Below, piece by piece: positions 1 to 5,951 of a DNA stretch of 7,317 nucleotides. The notes under the pieces are model-generated. The model was not told the DNA's origin. It saw nothing but the letters and a program-made list of their open reading frames with translations, and made no database searches. The DNA lies in contig SKHV01000266.1 in assembly GCA_007116765.1 (NCBI GenBank), positions 1 through 7,317 on the forward strand, written 5' to 3'. The translations under genes and the position numbers were made by a program. How positions within the stretch are numbered: position 1 is the first letter of the stretch; every line of letters begins with the position of its first letter. Source of the stretch: Prolixibacteraceae bacterium (lineage in GTDB: Bacteria > Bacteroidota > Bacteroidia > Bacteroidales > Prolixibacteraceae).

Positions 1-222
1 GAAGTCACGAACATATCACAATTTGGGTTTTGGTTAATGATTGATGAAGTAGAATACTTTCTGCCATACCAATCATTTCCGTAGTTTAAAGATGCTCGGA
101 TTTCGGATGTTTCAAATATTGAACGGCTTTCTGAGAACCATTTATATTGGAAAAATTTAGATATTGATTTGACTTTCGACATGATTAAATCGCCTGATGA
201 TTATCCATTGGTTTCTAAATAA
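1..222 (+). pseudogene. DUF2442-like protein, 3' part, interrupted by an amber codon
   Basis: Frame 1 reads through from the window edge to a TAA at 220-222, with one in-frame TAG at 82-84. Before the stop it encodes ISQFGFWLMIDEVEYFLPY, and after it FKDARISDV, HLYWKNLDIDL and DDYPLVSK. From memory this is the pattern of the DUF2442 family (GFWL..DREYFL..E.FPWFKDA...HLYWP.LDVDL), in which the interrupted position is a Trp (FPW). A single TGG-to-TAG change would explain it. The rest of the frame is well conserved, so the inactivation is recent, or the stop is read through, or it is a sequencing error. DUF2442 proteins are small and often sit next to a DUF4160 protein; any such partner would lie left of the window. 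The true start is outside the window. The gene converges on the ABC operon. The family call comes from motif recall, not a search. Confidence 0.62.
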
Positions 223-241
223 TTCTTTCTTATTCTCGTGA

Positions 242-940
242 TTACATCAACACATCGCCCATTTCCTTTTTTTGCTCTTCAGTAATTATCTGCCCGTCGA
301 ACAGGTTGATGATCCGGTGTGCAAAACCCGCATCGTGCAACGAGTGGGTTACCATTACAATGGTGGTGCCTTCGCGGTTAAGCTCGGTGAGCAGGTTCAT
401 CACTTCCAGACCGTTTTTCGAGTCGAGGTTACCGGTGGGTTCATCGGCAAGTATCAGCTTAGGATTGGCCACCACGGCACGGGCTATGGCCACACGTTGT
501 TGCTGTCCGCCCGATAGTTGCTGAGGAAAGTGCTTTGCACGGTGGGCAATGTTCATGCGTTCCAGTACCTTGGTTACCATTTCTTTGCGTTCTCTCGAAC
601 CAATTTTCAGGTAGAGCAGCGGTAGTTCTACGTTTTCGAACACGTTCAGCTCATCAATCAGATTGAAGCTTTGAAACACGAAGCCGATGTTGCCTTTTCG
701 CAGGTTGGTGCGCTGGCTTTCGCGGAACTTGGCCACATCGGTGCCATCGAAAAAGTAACTGCCCTCGCTGGGATTGTCCAACAGCCCAATTATGTTGAGC
801 AAGGTCGATTTACCACAACCCGAAGGGCCCATTATGGCAGTGAATTCGCCTTTTTTTACTTCGAAATCCACTTCGTTCAGCGCCAAAGTCTCTATGTCTT
901 CGGTGCGGAATACTTTTGTTAGTTTTACTGTGCGTATCAT
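242..940 (-). CDS. ABC transporter ATP-binding protein, MacB/LolD type
   Basis: A 232-residue nucleotide-binding subunit of a type VII (MacB/LolD/FtsE-like, COG1136) ABC system, which would act on the inner face of the cytoplasmic membrane. Visible motifs are Walker A GPSGCGKST (38-46), Q-loop Gln90 (FVFQSFNL), signature LSGGQQQR (142-149), Walker B LILADE (162-167), D-loop NLD (171-173) and the switch His199 (VTHS). All catalytic residues are present and the length is normal. The start at 938-940 gives the usual MI..V.LTKVF opening; its A/T-rich leader has no Shine-Dalgarno. It lies downstream of the adaptor and four-helix genes, 20 bp after a repeat array, and is probably on the same transcript as tolC. 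Such ATPases need an FtsX-like permease, either fused (MacB) or separate; neither is in the window. It powers export of an unknown substrate by mechanotransmission (family knowledge). LolD-like lipoprotein release is a less likely alternative given the TolC and HlyD neighbours. Confidence 0.93.
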   Translation of the reverse strand: MIRTVKLTKVFRTEDIETLALNEVDFEVKKGEFTAIMGPSGCGKSTLLNIIGLLDNPSEGSYFFDGTDVAKFRESQRTNLRKGNIGFVFQSFNLIDELNVFENVELPLLYLKIGSRERKEMVTKVLERMNIAHRAKHFPQQLSGGQQQRVAIARAVVANPKLILADEPTGNLDSKNGLEVMNLLTELNREGTTIVMVTHSLHDAGFAHRIINLFDGQIITEEQKKEMGDVLM

Positions 941-960
941 ATTTGTTATTAATTTTGGTT

Positions 961-1080
961 ACAAGGTAACAGGGTAACAAGGTAACAGGGTAACAGGGTA
1001 ACAGGGTAACAGGGTGACAAGGTAACAGGGTAGCATGATGACATGGTAATAGGATGACAGGGTGGAGGGTTGCATGGTTA
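961..1080. repeat. 8-bp tandem repeat array A (consensus ACAGGGTA)
   Basis: Fifteen consecutive 8-bp units fill the gap between the ATPase leader and the four-helix gene. Units 1-9 (961-1032) are nearly perfect ACARGGTA. Units 10-15 drift (for example ACATGGTA, ACAGGGTG, GAGGGTTG, CATGGTTA) but keep the 8-bp phase. The last unit, 1073-1080, ends exactly on the stop codon of the four-helix gene (TTA at 1078-1080 on this strand). The drift increases towards the gene, which suggests that the left part amplified or homogenised more recently. The array is the approximate reverse complement of array B at 1539-1642. Confidence 0.93.
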
Positions 1081-1437
1081 CTTTATAATAAGAGTTTCTC
1101 TATAGCTTATCATTTTTTGTATCATTGCTGATAATTTCAGTGTTTCTTCAGTAAGGTTACCCACATCAAAAAGATTAATTTTCTCAGCAATGATTAATTG
1201 AGTTCTTAGTTCGGCACATGATCCTTTTGCAATTCTTAGAAAACGTAAAAATTCTTTGTTGGAATTCCGATCAAATCCCTCCGAAATATTTGAAGGAATT
1301 GAGACAGCCGAACGCTGAATCTGATCACGCAACCCAAAATCGCGACAATTCTGAAGTTTTTTATATAGTTGAACAGCTAAGTCAACACTATTTTGCCAAA
1401 TCAATAAATCTTCAAACTTTTCAATGCTTCTGCTCAT
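1078..1437 (-). CDS. Four-helix-bundle protein of the 23S rRNA intervening-sequence family
   Basis: This 119-residue all-helical protein has the hallmarks of the TIGR02436/S23 family: an N-terminal FEDLLIWQNSVDLA, a central GLRDQIQRSAVSIPSNISEG (35-54), then RNSNKEFLRFLRIAKGSCAEL and TQLIIAEK. The length is typical and the frame is intact. Relatives are encoded inside 23S rRNA intervening sequences (such as in Leptospira) and include the Avd accessory protein of diversity-generating retroelements; the general biochemical role is unresolved, although a basic, nucleic-acid-binding pentamer is described for Avd. Here it is neither in rRNA nor next to any visible reverse transcriptase. It sits inside an export operon between the adaptor and ATPase genes, bracketed by inverted 8-bp arrays. 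No role in export is implied, and it looks like a passenger. The start at 1435-1437 is preceded by an A-rich leader without Shine-Dalgarno. Its lower GC than the flanking genes fits separate acquisition. Confidence 0.9.
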   Translation of the reverse strand: MSRSIEKFEDLLIWQNSVDLAVQLYKKLQNCRDFGLRDQIQRSAVSIPSNISEGFDRNSNKEFLRFLRIAKGSCAELRTQLIIAEKINLFDVGNLTEETLKLSAMIQKMISYRETLIIK

Positions 1438-1538
1438 ATTCTTATTTTTAAGTTAATTAATAAAGATAACCCAGAATTATGGTTATCATATTTTTCACCT
1501 TTTTTTCCTCATTCCCCTTTCATATTTCACTTTTTAAT

Positions 1539-1642
1539 CATGTTACCCTTACACCATGTCACCTTATTACCATTTTACCATGTCACCTTATTACCATGTT
1601 ACCTAATTACCATGTCACCATTTTACCCTATTTCCCTCCCTA
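1539..1642. repeat. 8-bp tandem repeat array B, inverted relative to array A
   Basis: Thirteen consecutive 8-bp units, mostly CATGTCAC, CATGTTAC, CATTTTAC, CTTATTAC or CTAATTAC, run from 1539 and end in phase with unit 1635-1642, whose last three bases (CTA) are the reverse-complemented TAG stop of the adaptor gene. Most units share the pattern C-N-N-N-T-(T/C)-A-C. CATGTTAC differs at one base from the reverse complement of the array A core (CCTGTTAC), so the arrays are inverted copies of one repeat family. A perfect 12-bp inverted match links 1606-1617 (ATTACCATGTCA) with 1039-1050 (TGACATGGTAAT). The preceding 1438-1538 stretch is A/T-rich leader DNA with no further gene. Confidence 0.9.
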
Positions 1643-2896
1643 TCTCATTTCAATCCTATCATTTCCCCCAAACATCTCATAATTACTGGTAATCACCTTT
1701 TCGCCCGGTTTTAAACCTTCAAGTACTTCGTAGTAAAGCGGGTTTTGCCGGCCAATTTTAATGCTACGTTTTGTGGCTGCATTTCCGTTTTCATCGAGTA
1801 CAAAAACCCACTGGCCGCCTGTGCTTTGGAAAAAACCACCACGTGGTAACAGTATTGCTTCAATGGGTTGTCCCAGTTCGAGACGAATGTGGTAGGTTTG
1901 TCCGGTACGCAGATTATCGGGTGTTTCGCTGGTAAAGTGAAGATCCACCTTGAACCTGCCGTTGCGTACTTCGGGGTACACTTTGGCTACATCAATGCCA
2001 AACTGCCTGTCCTGTCTTTCGAATGTAGCATTTAGCCCGTGGCGTATACGGTCAATGTAATGCTCATCTACTTGGGCTACAACTTTAAAATTATCGAGAA
2101 TTTGCAGCTGCCCAATACGCTCGCCACGGTTTATTTGTTGGCCAATTTCGATGTTCAGGGTTCCCAACTGTCCGGTTGCCGGTGCTTTAATATTTAGGTT
2201 ATCGAGCCGTAGTTGCACCATCCTGAGGTTTTCCTGCATATTCTGTAAGCTGTTGTTCATTTGCACTTTTTGGTTTTCGCGGAAAATAGAATCCTGTACC
2301 ATGCGCTCGTACCTCAGTTCACGGTCACGTTGAGCCAGTTCGTAATTTTCTTTCGATATGAGATATTGTTCTTTAGAAATGAAGCCTTTTTCAAAGAGTT
2401 CGTTGTTTTGTTCGTAATTGCGTTTTAGTCGAATAATCTCGTAATCAATACTTAACAGCTGTTGTTTGTTGCTTATTTTTTGCTGTTCCATGTTTATAAA
2501 GGTGTTACGCAGCTCGTTGCTTTGATAGGCCAGTTGCGATTCGGTATTGAGTATTTGCAGGTTGAGGTCGTTGTTTTGCAGGCGCACAATTACATCGCCT
2601 TTTTTTACCAATGCACCTTCGTCAATTACTTTTTCGATTACCTTGCCGCCTTCTTCCACATCAAGAAAAATGGTGGTAATCGGCTCTACTGTGCCTATTA
2701 TCGAAATGTAGTCCCTGAAACTACCGGCTTCTACTGTCGAAATGGTGAGCTTATCCCGCTCTGCACGGTAGGTCGATGTTCCGGCTGTTTTTATCAGGTA
2801 AGCCAGCAGTATAATAAATGCCACTCCTGCCAAGGTGTAACCGATGTGCTTCGGCCTGATGCCTTTTTTCTTTTCTATTTTACGATCCATTCCCAT
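1640..2896 (-). CDS. HlyD/MacA-type periplasmic adaptor subunit
   Basis: A 418-residue membrane-fusion protein that would bridge an inner-membrane transporter and the TolC channel. It has a basic cytoplasmic N-terminus (residues 1-17), one membrane anchor at about 18-36, and a first lipoyl half at about 66-108 (GTVEP, then VIEKVIDEGALVKKGDVIVRL). A long coiled-coil hairpin follows at about 109-233, rich in Gln, Glu, Asn and Leu. The second lipoyl half is at about 234-268 (NIKAPATGQLGTLNIEIGQQI), then a beta-barrel at about 270-345 and a membrane-proximal domain to the end (LEGLKPGEKVITSNYEMFG). The hairpin is long enough to contact TolC directly, as in MacA. Length and domains are complete. 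Met1 (2894-2896) and Met3 (2888-2890) are both possible starts; Met1 is used here. Downstream of tolC by 115 bp and co-directional with it; a cognate permease is missing from the window. Confidence 0.92.
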   Translation of the reverse strand: MGMDRKIEKKKGIRPKHIGYTLAGVAFIILLAYLIKTAGTSTYRAERDKLTISTVEAGSFRDYISIIGTVEPITTIFLDVEEGGKVIEKVIDEGALVKKGDVIVRLQNNDLNLQILNTESQLAYQSNELRNTFINMEQQKISNKQQLLSIDYEIIRLKRNYEQNNELFEKGFISKEQYLISKENYELAQRDRELRYERMVQDSIFRENQKVQMNNSLQNMQENLRMVQLRLDNLNIKAPATGQLGTLNIEIGQQINRGERIGQLQILDNFKVVAQVDEHYIDRIRHGLNATFERQDRQFGIDVAKVYPEVRNGRFKVDLHFTSETPDNLRTGQTYHIRLELGQPIEAILLPRGGFFQSTGGQWVFVLDENGNAATKRSIKIGRQNPLYYEVLEGLKPGEKVITSNYEMFGGNDRIEMR

Positions 2897-2900
2897 TTTT

Positions 2901-2938
2901 TAAGACTTTAAGACTTTAGACATTAGATTTTAGGCTTT
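2901..2938. repeat. Degenerate 8-bp repeats next to the adaptor start
   Basis: Two perfect copies of TAAGACTT (2901-2908, 2909-2916) are followed by TAGACATT (2917-2924) and, after a 6-bp slip, TAGGCTTT (2931-2938). On the minus strand these lie immediately upstream of the adaptor ATG, so they form its mRNA leader. The unit is unrelated in sequence to arrays A and B but has a similar period. The short copy number makes this less certain than the large arrays. Confidence 0.6.
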
Positions 2939-2980
2939 AATTGGGTGTCATTTAATGTCTTGCATTTCTTATAATTAACT

Positions 2981-3020
2981 AATGACCAATCTATTGACCA
3001 ATGACTATTGCCTATTGACT
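2981..3020. repeat. Degenerate 7-bp repeats overlapping the tolC stop
   Basis: The tract reads AATGACC, a 5-bp spacer AATCT, then ATTGACC, AATGACT, ATTGCCT and ATTGACT in perfect 7-bp phase (2993-3020). The minus-strand stop codon of the TolC-type gene (CTA at 3012-3014) and its last two codons (Ser-Gln) lie inside the tract, so repeat DNA supplies the end of the reading frame. The rest of the 2897-3011 gap holds only the 8-bp tract at 2901-2938 and unremarkable A/T-rich DNA. Confidence 0.65.
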
Positions 3021-4334
3021 TCCTGTATAAAGTTCCAAGGTATATTTTTGTACTACCCAACTATATTTTGCGCGCAATAATTCCGACTGCGCATGTGCTA
3101 ACAGACTTTGAGCGTTCATAAATTCGGTGCTGTTTACCAAGCCCAAGCGGTAACGCTCGCGAAACGTTTCAAACGATTTTTCTACCGACATTAAATTGTT
3201 GCTTGCATACTGGTATTCGAGGTTCAGAGATTCCAGCCTCATTATGGCCCCTTCAATTTCCCTGCGGATTGTTTTCTTCTCGTTTTCGAGCGTATATAGT
3301 GCATTTTCTAAATCAATTTTTCGCTGTTTAATATTGAAATCGTTTTGTCGTCCGTTGAAAATAGGTACGCTTAGCGACAAGCCAAACGATGGGTTCAAAT
3401 AGTTGTCGAACTGAGTGCCCATTGGGGTTTGTGCACCATTTTGCAGCGTATCGGTCGAGAAAAAAGCAGAACTGTAGCTGCCGTTTAAGCGGAGCGACGG
3501 GGCTGCATTTCCCTTCGAAACACCGAGCATTTTCTGGTAGTATTCCATTTCGTACTCTTTTTGCAAAATGGTTGGATAATGTTGGCTTGCCATCGTGTAA
3601 ACATCGTTAACTGTTAGCTGGTTATCGGTAGGCATAAGTACATCAATTTCGGCTGAACTGATTTCGAATTCGCTTTCTTCGGGAATTTCAATCAGGTGTG
3701 CCAGTTTTAGTTTTGTAAGCTTGTAATTGTTTTGAGCCCTGTGTAGATGTAGTTCCTGCCCCGATACTATGGCGTCTATTTCGAGTTGGGCAACGGCCTC
3801 AAGCAAACCTGCTTCGATATTTGCAGCAATGCGTCCGGCCTCAAATATACTTATGCTAAGCTGCTCTTCGATAACTTTTACCAGCGCTTTTTGATACAAA
3901 GCCTGCGTGAATAAATCGGTAACAGAAATTGTGAGCAAATTGCTGGCATAGTTGGAGCCTTCGCTGCCGGCCATTTCGTTATATTTTAATGCCGAAATGG
4001 TGTTCATACGTGTAAAACCCGAAAACAATGTCAACGATGAGCTGATACCGTAATTCATATTATAGGTTGTTCCCGACGTGATTTCGTTGTTTTGGTTGGT
4101 CGAGCGCCGAAAGTCAAATCCTGAGTTTCCCCAACCATTTACCGAAGGGAGCATATTCCACTGGCTTTGCTGGCGGTTGTAGGTGGCTTTTTGTTCGTAG
4201 TTTTGCTGAATTTTCAGGTCTATATTGTGTTCAAGCGCATGTTGAATGCACCTTTCCAGGGTCCAACTTTCCTGTGCCGGACTTGTGTTATTAAAAATGA
4301 CGAAGAGAAATATGAGTAAACCGATTTGTTTCAT
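3012..4334 (-). CDS. TolC-family outer-membrane efflux protein
   Basis: A 440-residue outer-membrane channel subunit that would form a trimeric duct across the outer membrane and periplasm. The N-terminus MKQIGLLIFLFVIFNNTSPA is a Sec signal peptide with likely cleavage after Ala20. The mature protein opens with the family-typical WTLERCIQHALEHNIDLKI and a QSQWNMLPSVNG segment. Two long helical repeats follow, one ending with NYKLTKLKLAHLIEIPEESEF, the other with FETFRERYRLGLVNSTEFMNAQSLLAHAQSELL. The length is normal for Bacteroidota members. It is first in the operon, with its start 30 bp from a sigma-54 promoter, so the whole export set is probably switched on by the divergent regulator. 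The last residues and stop codon fall in a 7-bp repeat tract; the C-terminal tail is not critical for folding in this family. The substrate cannot be told from sequence. Confidence 0.92.
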   Translation of the reverse strand: MKQIGLLIFLFVIFNNTSPAQESWTLERCIQHALEHNIDLKIQQNYEQKATYNRQQSQWNMLPSVNGWGNSGFDFRRSTNQNNEITSGTTYNMNYGISSSLTLFSGFTRMNTISALKYNEMAGSEGSNYASNLLTISVTDLFTQALYQKALVKVIEEQLSISIFEAGRIAANIEAGLLEAVAQLEIDAIVSGQELHLHRAQNNYKLTKLKLAHLIEIPEESEFEISSAEIDVLMPTDNQLTVNDVYTMASQHYPTILQKEYEMEYYQKMLGVSKGNAAPSLRLNGSYSSAFFSTDTLQNGAQTPMGTQFDNYLNPSFGLSLSVPIFNGRQNDFNIKQRKIDLENALYTLENEKKTIRREIEGAIMRLESLNLEYQYASNNLMSVEKSFETFRERYRLGLVNSTEFMNAQSLLAHAQSELLRAKYSWVVQKYTLELYTGSQ

Positions 4335-4361
4335 TGTATAAAACTTGATTTACACGATATG

Positions 4362-4380
4362 AAGCCAAGTTTGTGCCAAA
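4362..4380 (-). promoter_or_regulatory. Sigma-54 (RpoN) promoter for the tolC-hlyD-ABC operon
   Basis: On the minus strand 4378 to 4362 reads TGGCAC-AAACT-TGGCTT. Against the RpoN consensus TGGCAC-N5-TTGC(A/T) the -24 box is perfect and the -12 box has one mismatch, with GG and GC spaced as required. Transcription would start near 4352, about 18 nt before the tolC ATG. The adjacent divergent gene encodes a sigma-54 activator, which makes a chance match unlikely. Confidence 0.82.
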
Positions 4381-4430
4381 TTCACAACCGGATAATTATG
4401 AGTAGTTTATGATTTTGGCAGGATTTAATG

Positions 4431-4469
4431 TGTAAATAAATTAGACAATGGGTGTAAAATTCTTTTACA
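4431..4469. promoter_or_regulatory. Paired upstream activator sites for the NtrC-type regulator
   Basis: A perfect 17-bp palindrome TGTAAAA-TTC-TTTTACA lies at 4453-4469. A second, weaker site with the same 17-bp frame, TGT-N11-ACA, lies at 4431-4447. The centres (4461 and 4439) are 22 bp apart, about two helical turns, so two dimers would bind on one DNA face. They sit about 87 and 109 bp upstream of the predicted sigma-54 start, the normal distance for enhancer sites of this activator class. Assignment to the regulator at 4587 is inferred from position. Confidence 0.6.
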
Positions 4470-4542
4470 AACCACTAACTTGCGTTAATTTGTAGTTGCT
4501 TATTGTCCAGTACATAGTGTATGAGGCTTGAAATTTGTAAAT

Positions 4543-4581
4543 CATAGTGTCTTTAGTGAAAACCTTAGTGTACTTAGTGGT
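4543..4581. repeat. Degenerate 9-bp CTTAGTGTA repeats before the regulator start
   Basis: CATAGTGTC (4543-4551), TTTAGTG with extra bases (4552-4563), CTTAGTGTA (4564-4572) and CTTAGTGGT (4573-4581) are arranged about every 9 bp, ending 5 bp before the regulator ATG. Another CATAGTGT lies at 4513-4520. The tract forms the leader of the regulator mRNA. It has no match to arrays A or B. Confidence 0.62.
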
Positions 4582-4586
4582 AAAAA

Positions 4587-5951
4587 ATGAAAAACGCGAA
4601 TATCTTAATCGTCGACGATAACAAAAGCATCCTCAGCGCACTGGAGCTTTTGTTAAAAGGGAAGTGTGCAAGTGTAAAAACACTCTCGTCGCCCAACATG
4701 CTGCTTAGCACATTGCAAGGCAAAAACTTCGACGTGCTTTTGCTCGACATGAATTTCTCGGCCGGCATAAACACCGGTAACGAAGGTATTTACTGGTTGC
4801 AGCGGGTGCTCGAGCAAGAGCCCGGCATTAGTGTGGTAATGATTACCGCCTATGGCGATGTGGAGCTGGCAGTGAAAGCCGTGCGCATGGGAGCATCCGA
4901 TTTTGTGCTAAAACCCTGGGAGAACGAAAAAATGCTGGCAACCATCGAATCGGCTTACCGCCTGAGCTCTTCGCGCAGGGAGGTAAAAACGCTGAAGATG
5001 AAGGAAAAACAGTTGATCGAAGAAATCAACCGTCCGGGTAAAAGCCTGATTGGCTCATCTCCTGCATGGTTACAAGTAATCGAAATGGTTCATAAGGTGG
5101 CGGCAACTCCTGCCAATATTCTTATAACCGGCGAAAACGGAACGGGCAAGGAGTTGATAGCCCGTGAAATACACCGCCTGTCCGACCGTGCCAAAAAAGT
5201 AATGGTAACGGTTGATATGGGCTCCATAACCGAAACCTTGTTCGAAAGCGAACTCTTTGGCCACAAAAAAGGAGCTTTTACCGATGCGCATACGGACCGC
5301 ACCGGAAAAATTGAAACTGCCCACGAAGGCACGCTTTTTCTCGACGAAATAGGCAATATGCCCCTGCCAATGCAAGCAAAAATGTTGTCGGTTTTGCAAA
5401 ACCGTACCATAACCCGGGTGGGTGAAAATGTACCTGTTCCGGTTGATGTGCGCCTGATTTGCGCTACCAACTGTAATTTGCTGCAAATGGTTTCCATCGG
5501 AAAGTTCAGGGAGGATTTGCTCTACCGCATCAATACCATCCACATTGAATTGCCGCCGTTGCGCAACCGAAAAGGAGATGTAAGCGAGTTGGCACTTTTC
5601 TTTTTGAACTGTTATGCTGCAAAATACCACAAAACACCACTAAGCCTGAGCGCCGAAGCCATTGAAAAACTGGAAGCTTACGCCTGGCCGGGAAATATTC
5701 GCGAATTACAACACGCCCTCGAAAAGGCGGTGATTTTAAGTAATGGGAGCGAACTGAAACCTTCCGATTTTATTTTCAGAATTGGAGAATCCAACGCCGA
5801 AGGTAACTTTTGGGGAACGCTCGAAGATATGGAACGCCGCCTCATTGCTGAAGCCATTCAGAAGAGCAGTGGAAACATGACTACTGTAGCTCAGCAATTG
5901 GGCATAACCCGACAAACACTTTACAACAAAATAAAACGCTATGGGCTTTAA
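4587..5951 (+). CDS. NtrC-type sigma-54-dependent response regulator
   Basis: A 454-residue activator that would use ATP to open sigma-54 promoters when phosphorylated. The receiver domain spans about 1-120, with acidic pair Asp10/Asp11, phosphoacceptor Asp54 (LLLDMNF), Thr87 and Lys109. The AAA+ domain spans about 153-385: Walker A GENGTGKE (182-189), sigma-54 contact loop GAFTDA (229-234), Walker B LFLDE (250-254), FREDLLYRIN and WPGNIREL. A Fis-type helix-turn-helix ends the protein (about 431-451, TVAQQLGITRQTLYNKI). The receiver has a short insert after Asp54 (SAGINTGNEG), which I recall in Bacteroidota relatives. The contact loop has Asp where GAFTGA has its second Gly. The gene is divergent from the export operon, whose sigma-54 promoter it most likely activates, and is coupled to the downstream kinase. 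The start at 4587 begins the beta strand NANILIVDD correctly; no Shine-Dalgarno is visible. Confidence 0.95.
   Translation: MKNANILIVDDNKSILSALELLLKGKCASVKTLSSPNMLLSTLQGKNFDVLLLDMNFSAGINTGNEGIYWLQRVLEQEPGISVVMITAYGDVELAVKAVRMGASDFVLKPWENEKMLATIESAYRLSSSRREVKTLKMKEKQLIEEINRPGKSLIGSSPAWLQVIEMVHKVAATPANILITGENGTGKELIAREIHRLSDRAKKVMVTVDMGSITETLFESELFGHKKGAFTDAHTDRTGKIETAHEGTLFLDEIGNMPLPMQAKMLSVLQNRTITRVGENVPVPVDVRLICATNCNLLQMVSIGKFREDLLYRINTIHIELPPLRNRKGDVSELALFFLNCYAAKYHKTPLSLSAEAIEKLEAYAWPGNIRELQHALEKAVILSNGSELKPSDFIFRIGESNAEGNFWGTLEDMERRLIAEAIQKSSGNMTTVAQQLGITRQTLYNKIKRYGL

Larger units (their letters stand above)
961..1642 (-). mobile_element. Candidate IVS-like insert: four-helix gene bracketed by inverted repeat arrays
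   Basis: Arrays A and B plus the enclosed gene form a unit of about 680 bp that separates two genes which would normally be adjacent in a tripartite export operon. In the minus-strand transcript the 5' array reads like GUAACAUG repeats and the 3' array like CCUGUUAC repeats, which can pair at about 7 of 8 positions per unit and would close a loop of about 460 nt holding the ORF. This resembles 23S rRNA intervening sequences, where a hairpin carries the same protein family. There is no transposase, no terminal target duplication that I can see, and no proof of mobility. The unit is an inference from layout; the repeats may instead be a local genome habit that happens to flank this gene. Confidence 0.35.

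Noticed and set aside
223..241. Bidirectional terminator between the converging DUF2442 remnant and the ATPase gene
   Set aside because: The 19-bp gap is T-rich but contains no inverted repeat able to form a hairpin.
1078..1437. Avd protein of a diversity-generating retroelement
   Set aside because: The fold family is related, but there is no reverse transcriptase, no template/variable repeat pair and no variable target gene in the window.
961..1642. CRISPR array
   Set aside because: The 8-bp units are directly adjacent with no unique spacers, far too short for CRISPR repeats, and no cas gene is present.
2462..2911. 149-codon open frame on the + strand opposite the adaptor gene
   Set aside because: It lies wholly antisense to a well-supported HlyD-type gene, shows no recognisable domain, and its Cys/Phe/Tyr-rich composition is that of a reverse-complement shadow.
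4411..4430. Second sigma-54 promoter on the + strand (TTGGCAGG at 4415-4422) for the regulator
   Set aside because: The -24-like box has no TTGC at the required spacing downstream (AATGT instead).
4485..4537. Bacteroidota housekeeping promoter (TTG / TAnnTTTG) for the regulator
   Set aside because: TTAATTTG (4485-4492) and GAAATTTG (4530-4537) are each one base off the -7 box, but neither has a TTG at a convincing -33 distance; too weak to call.
5070..5630. 186-codon open frame on the - strand inside the regulator gene
   Set aside because: It is antisense to the conserved AAA+ domain, with no domain of its own; a shadow frame.
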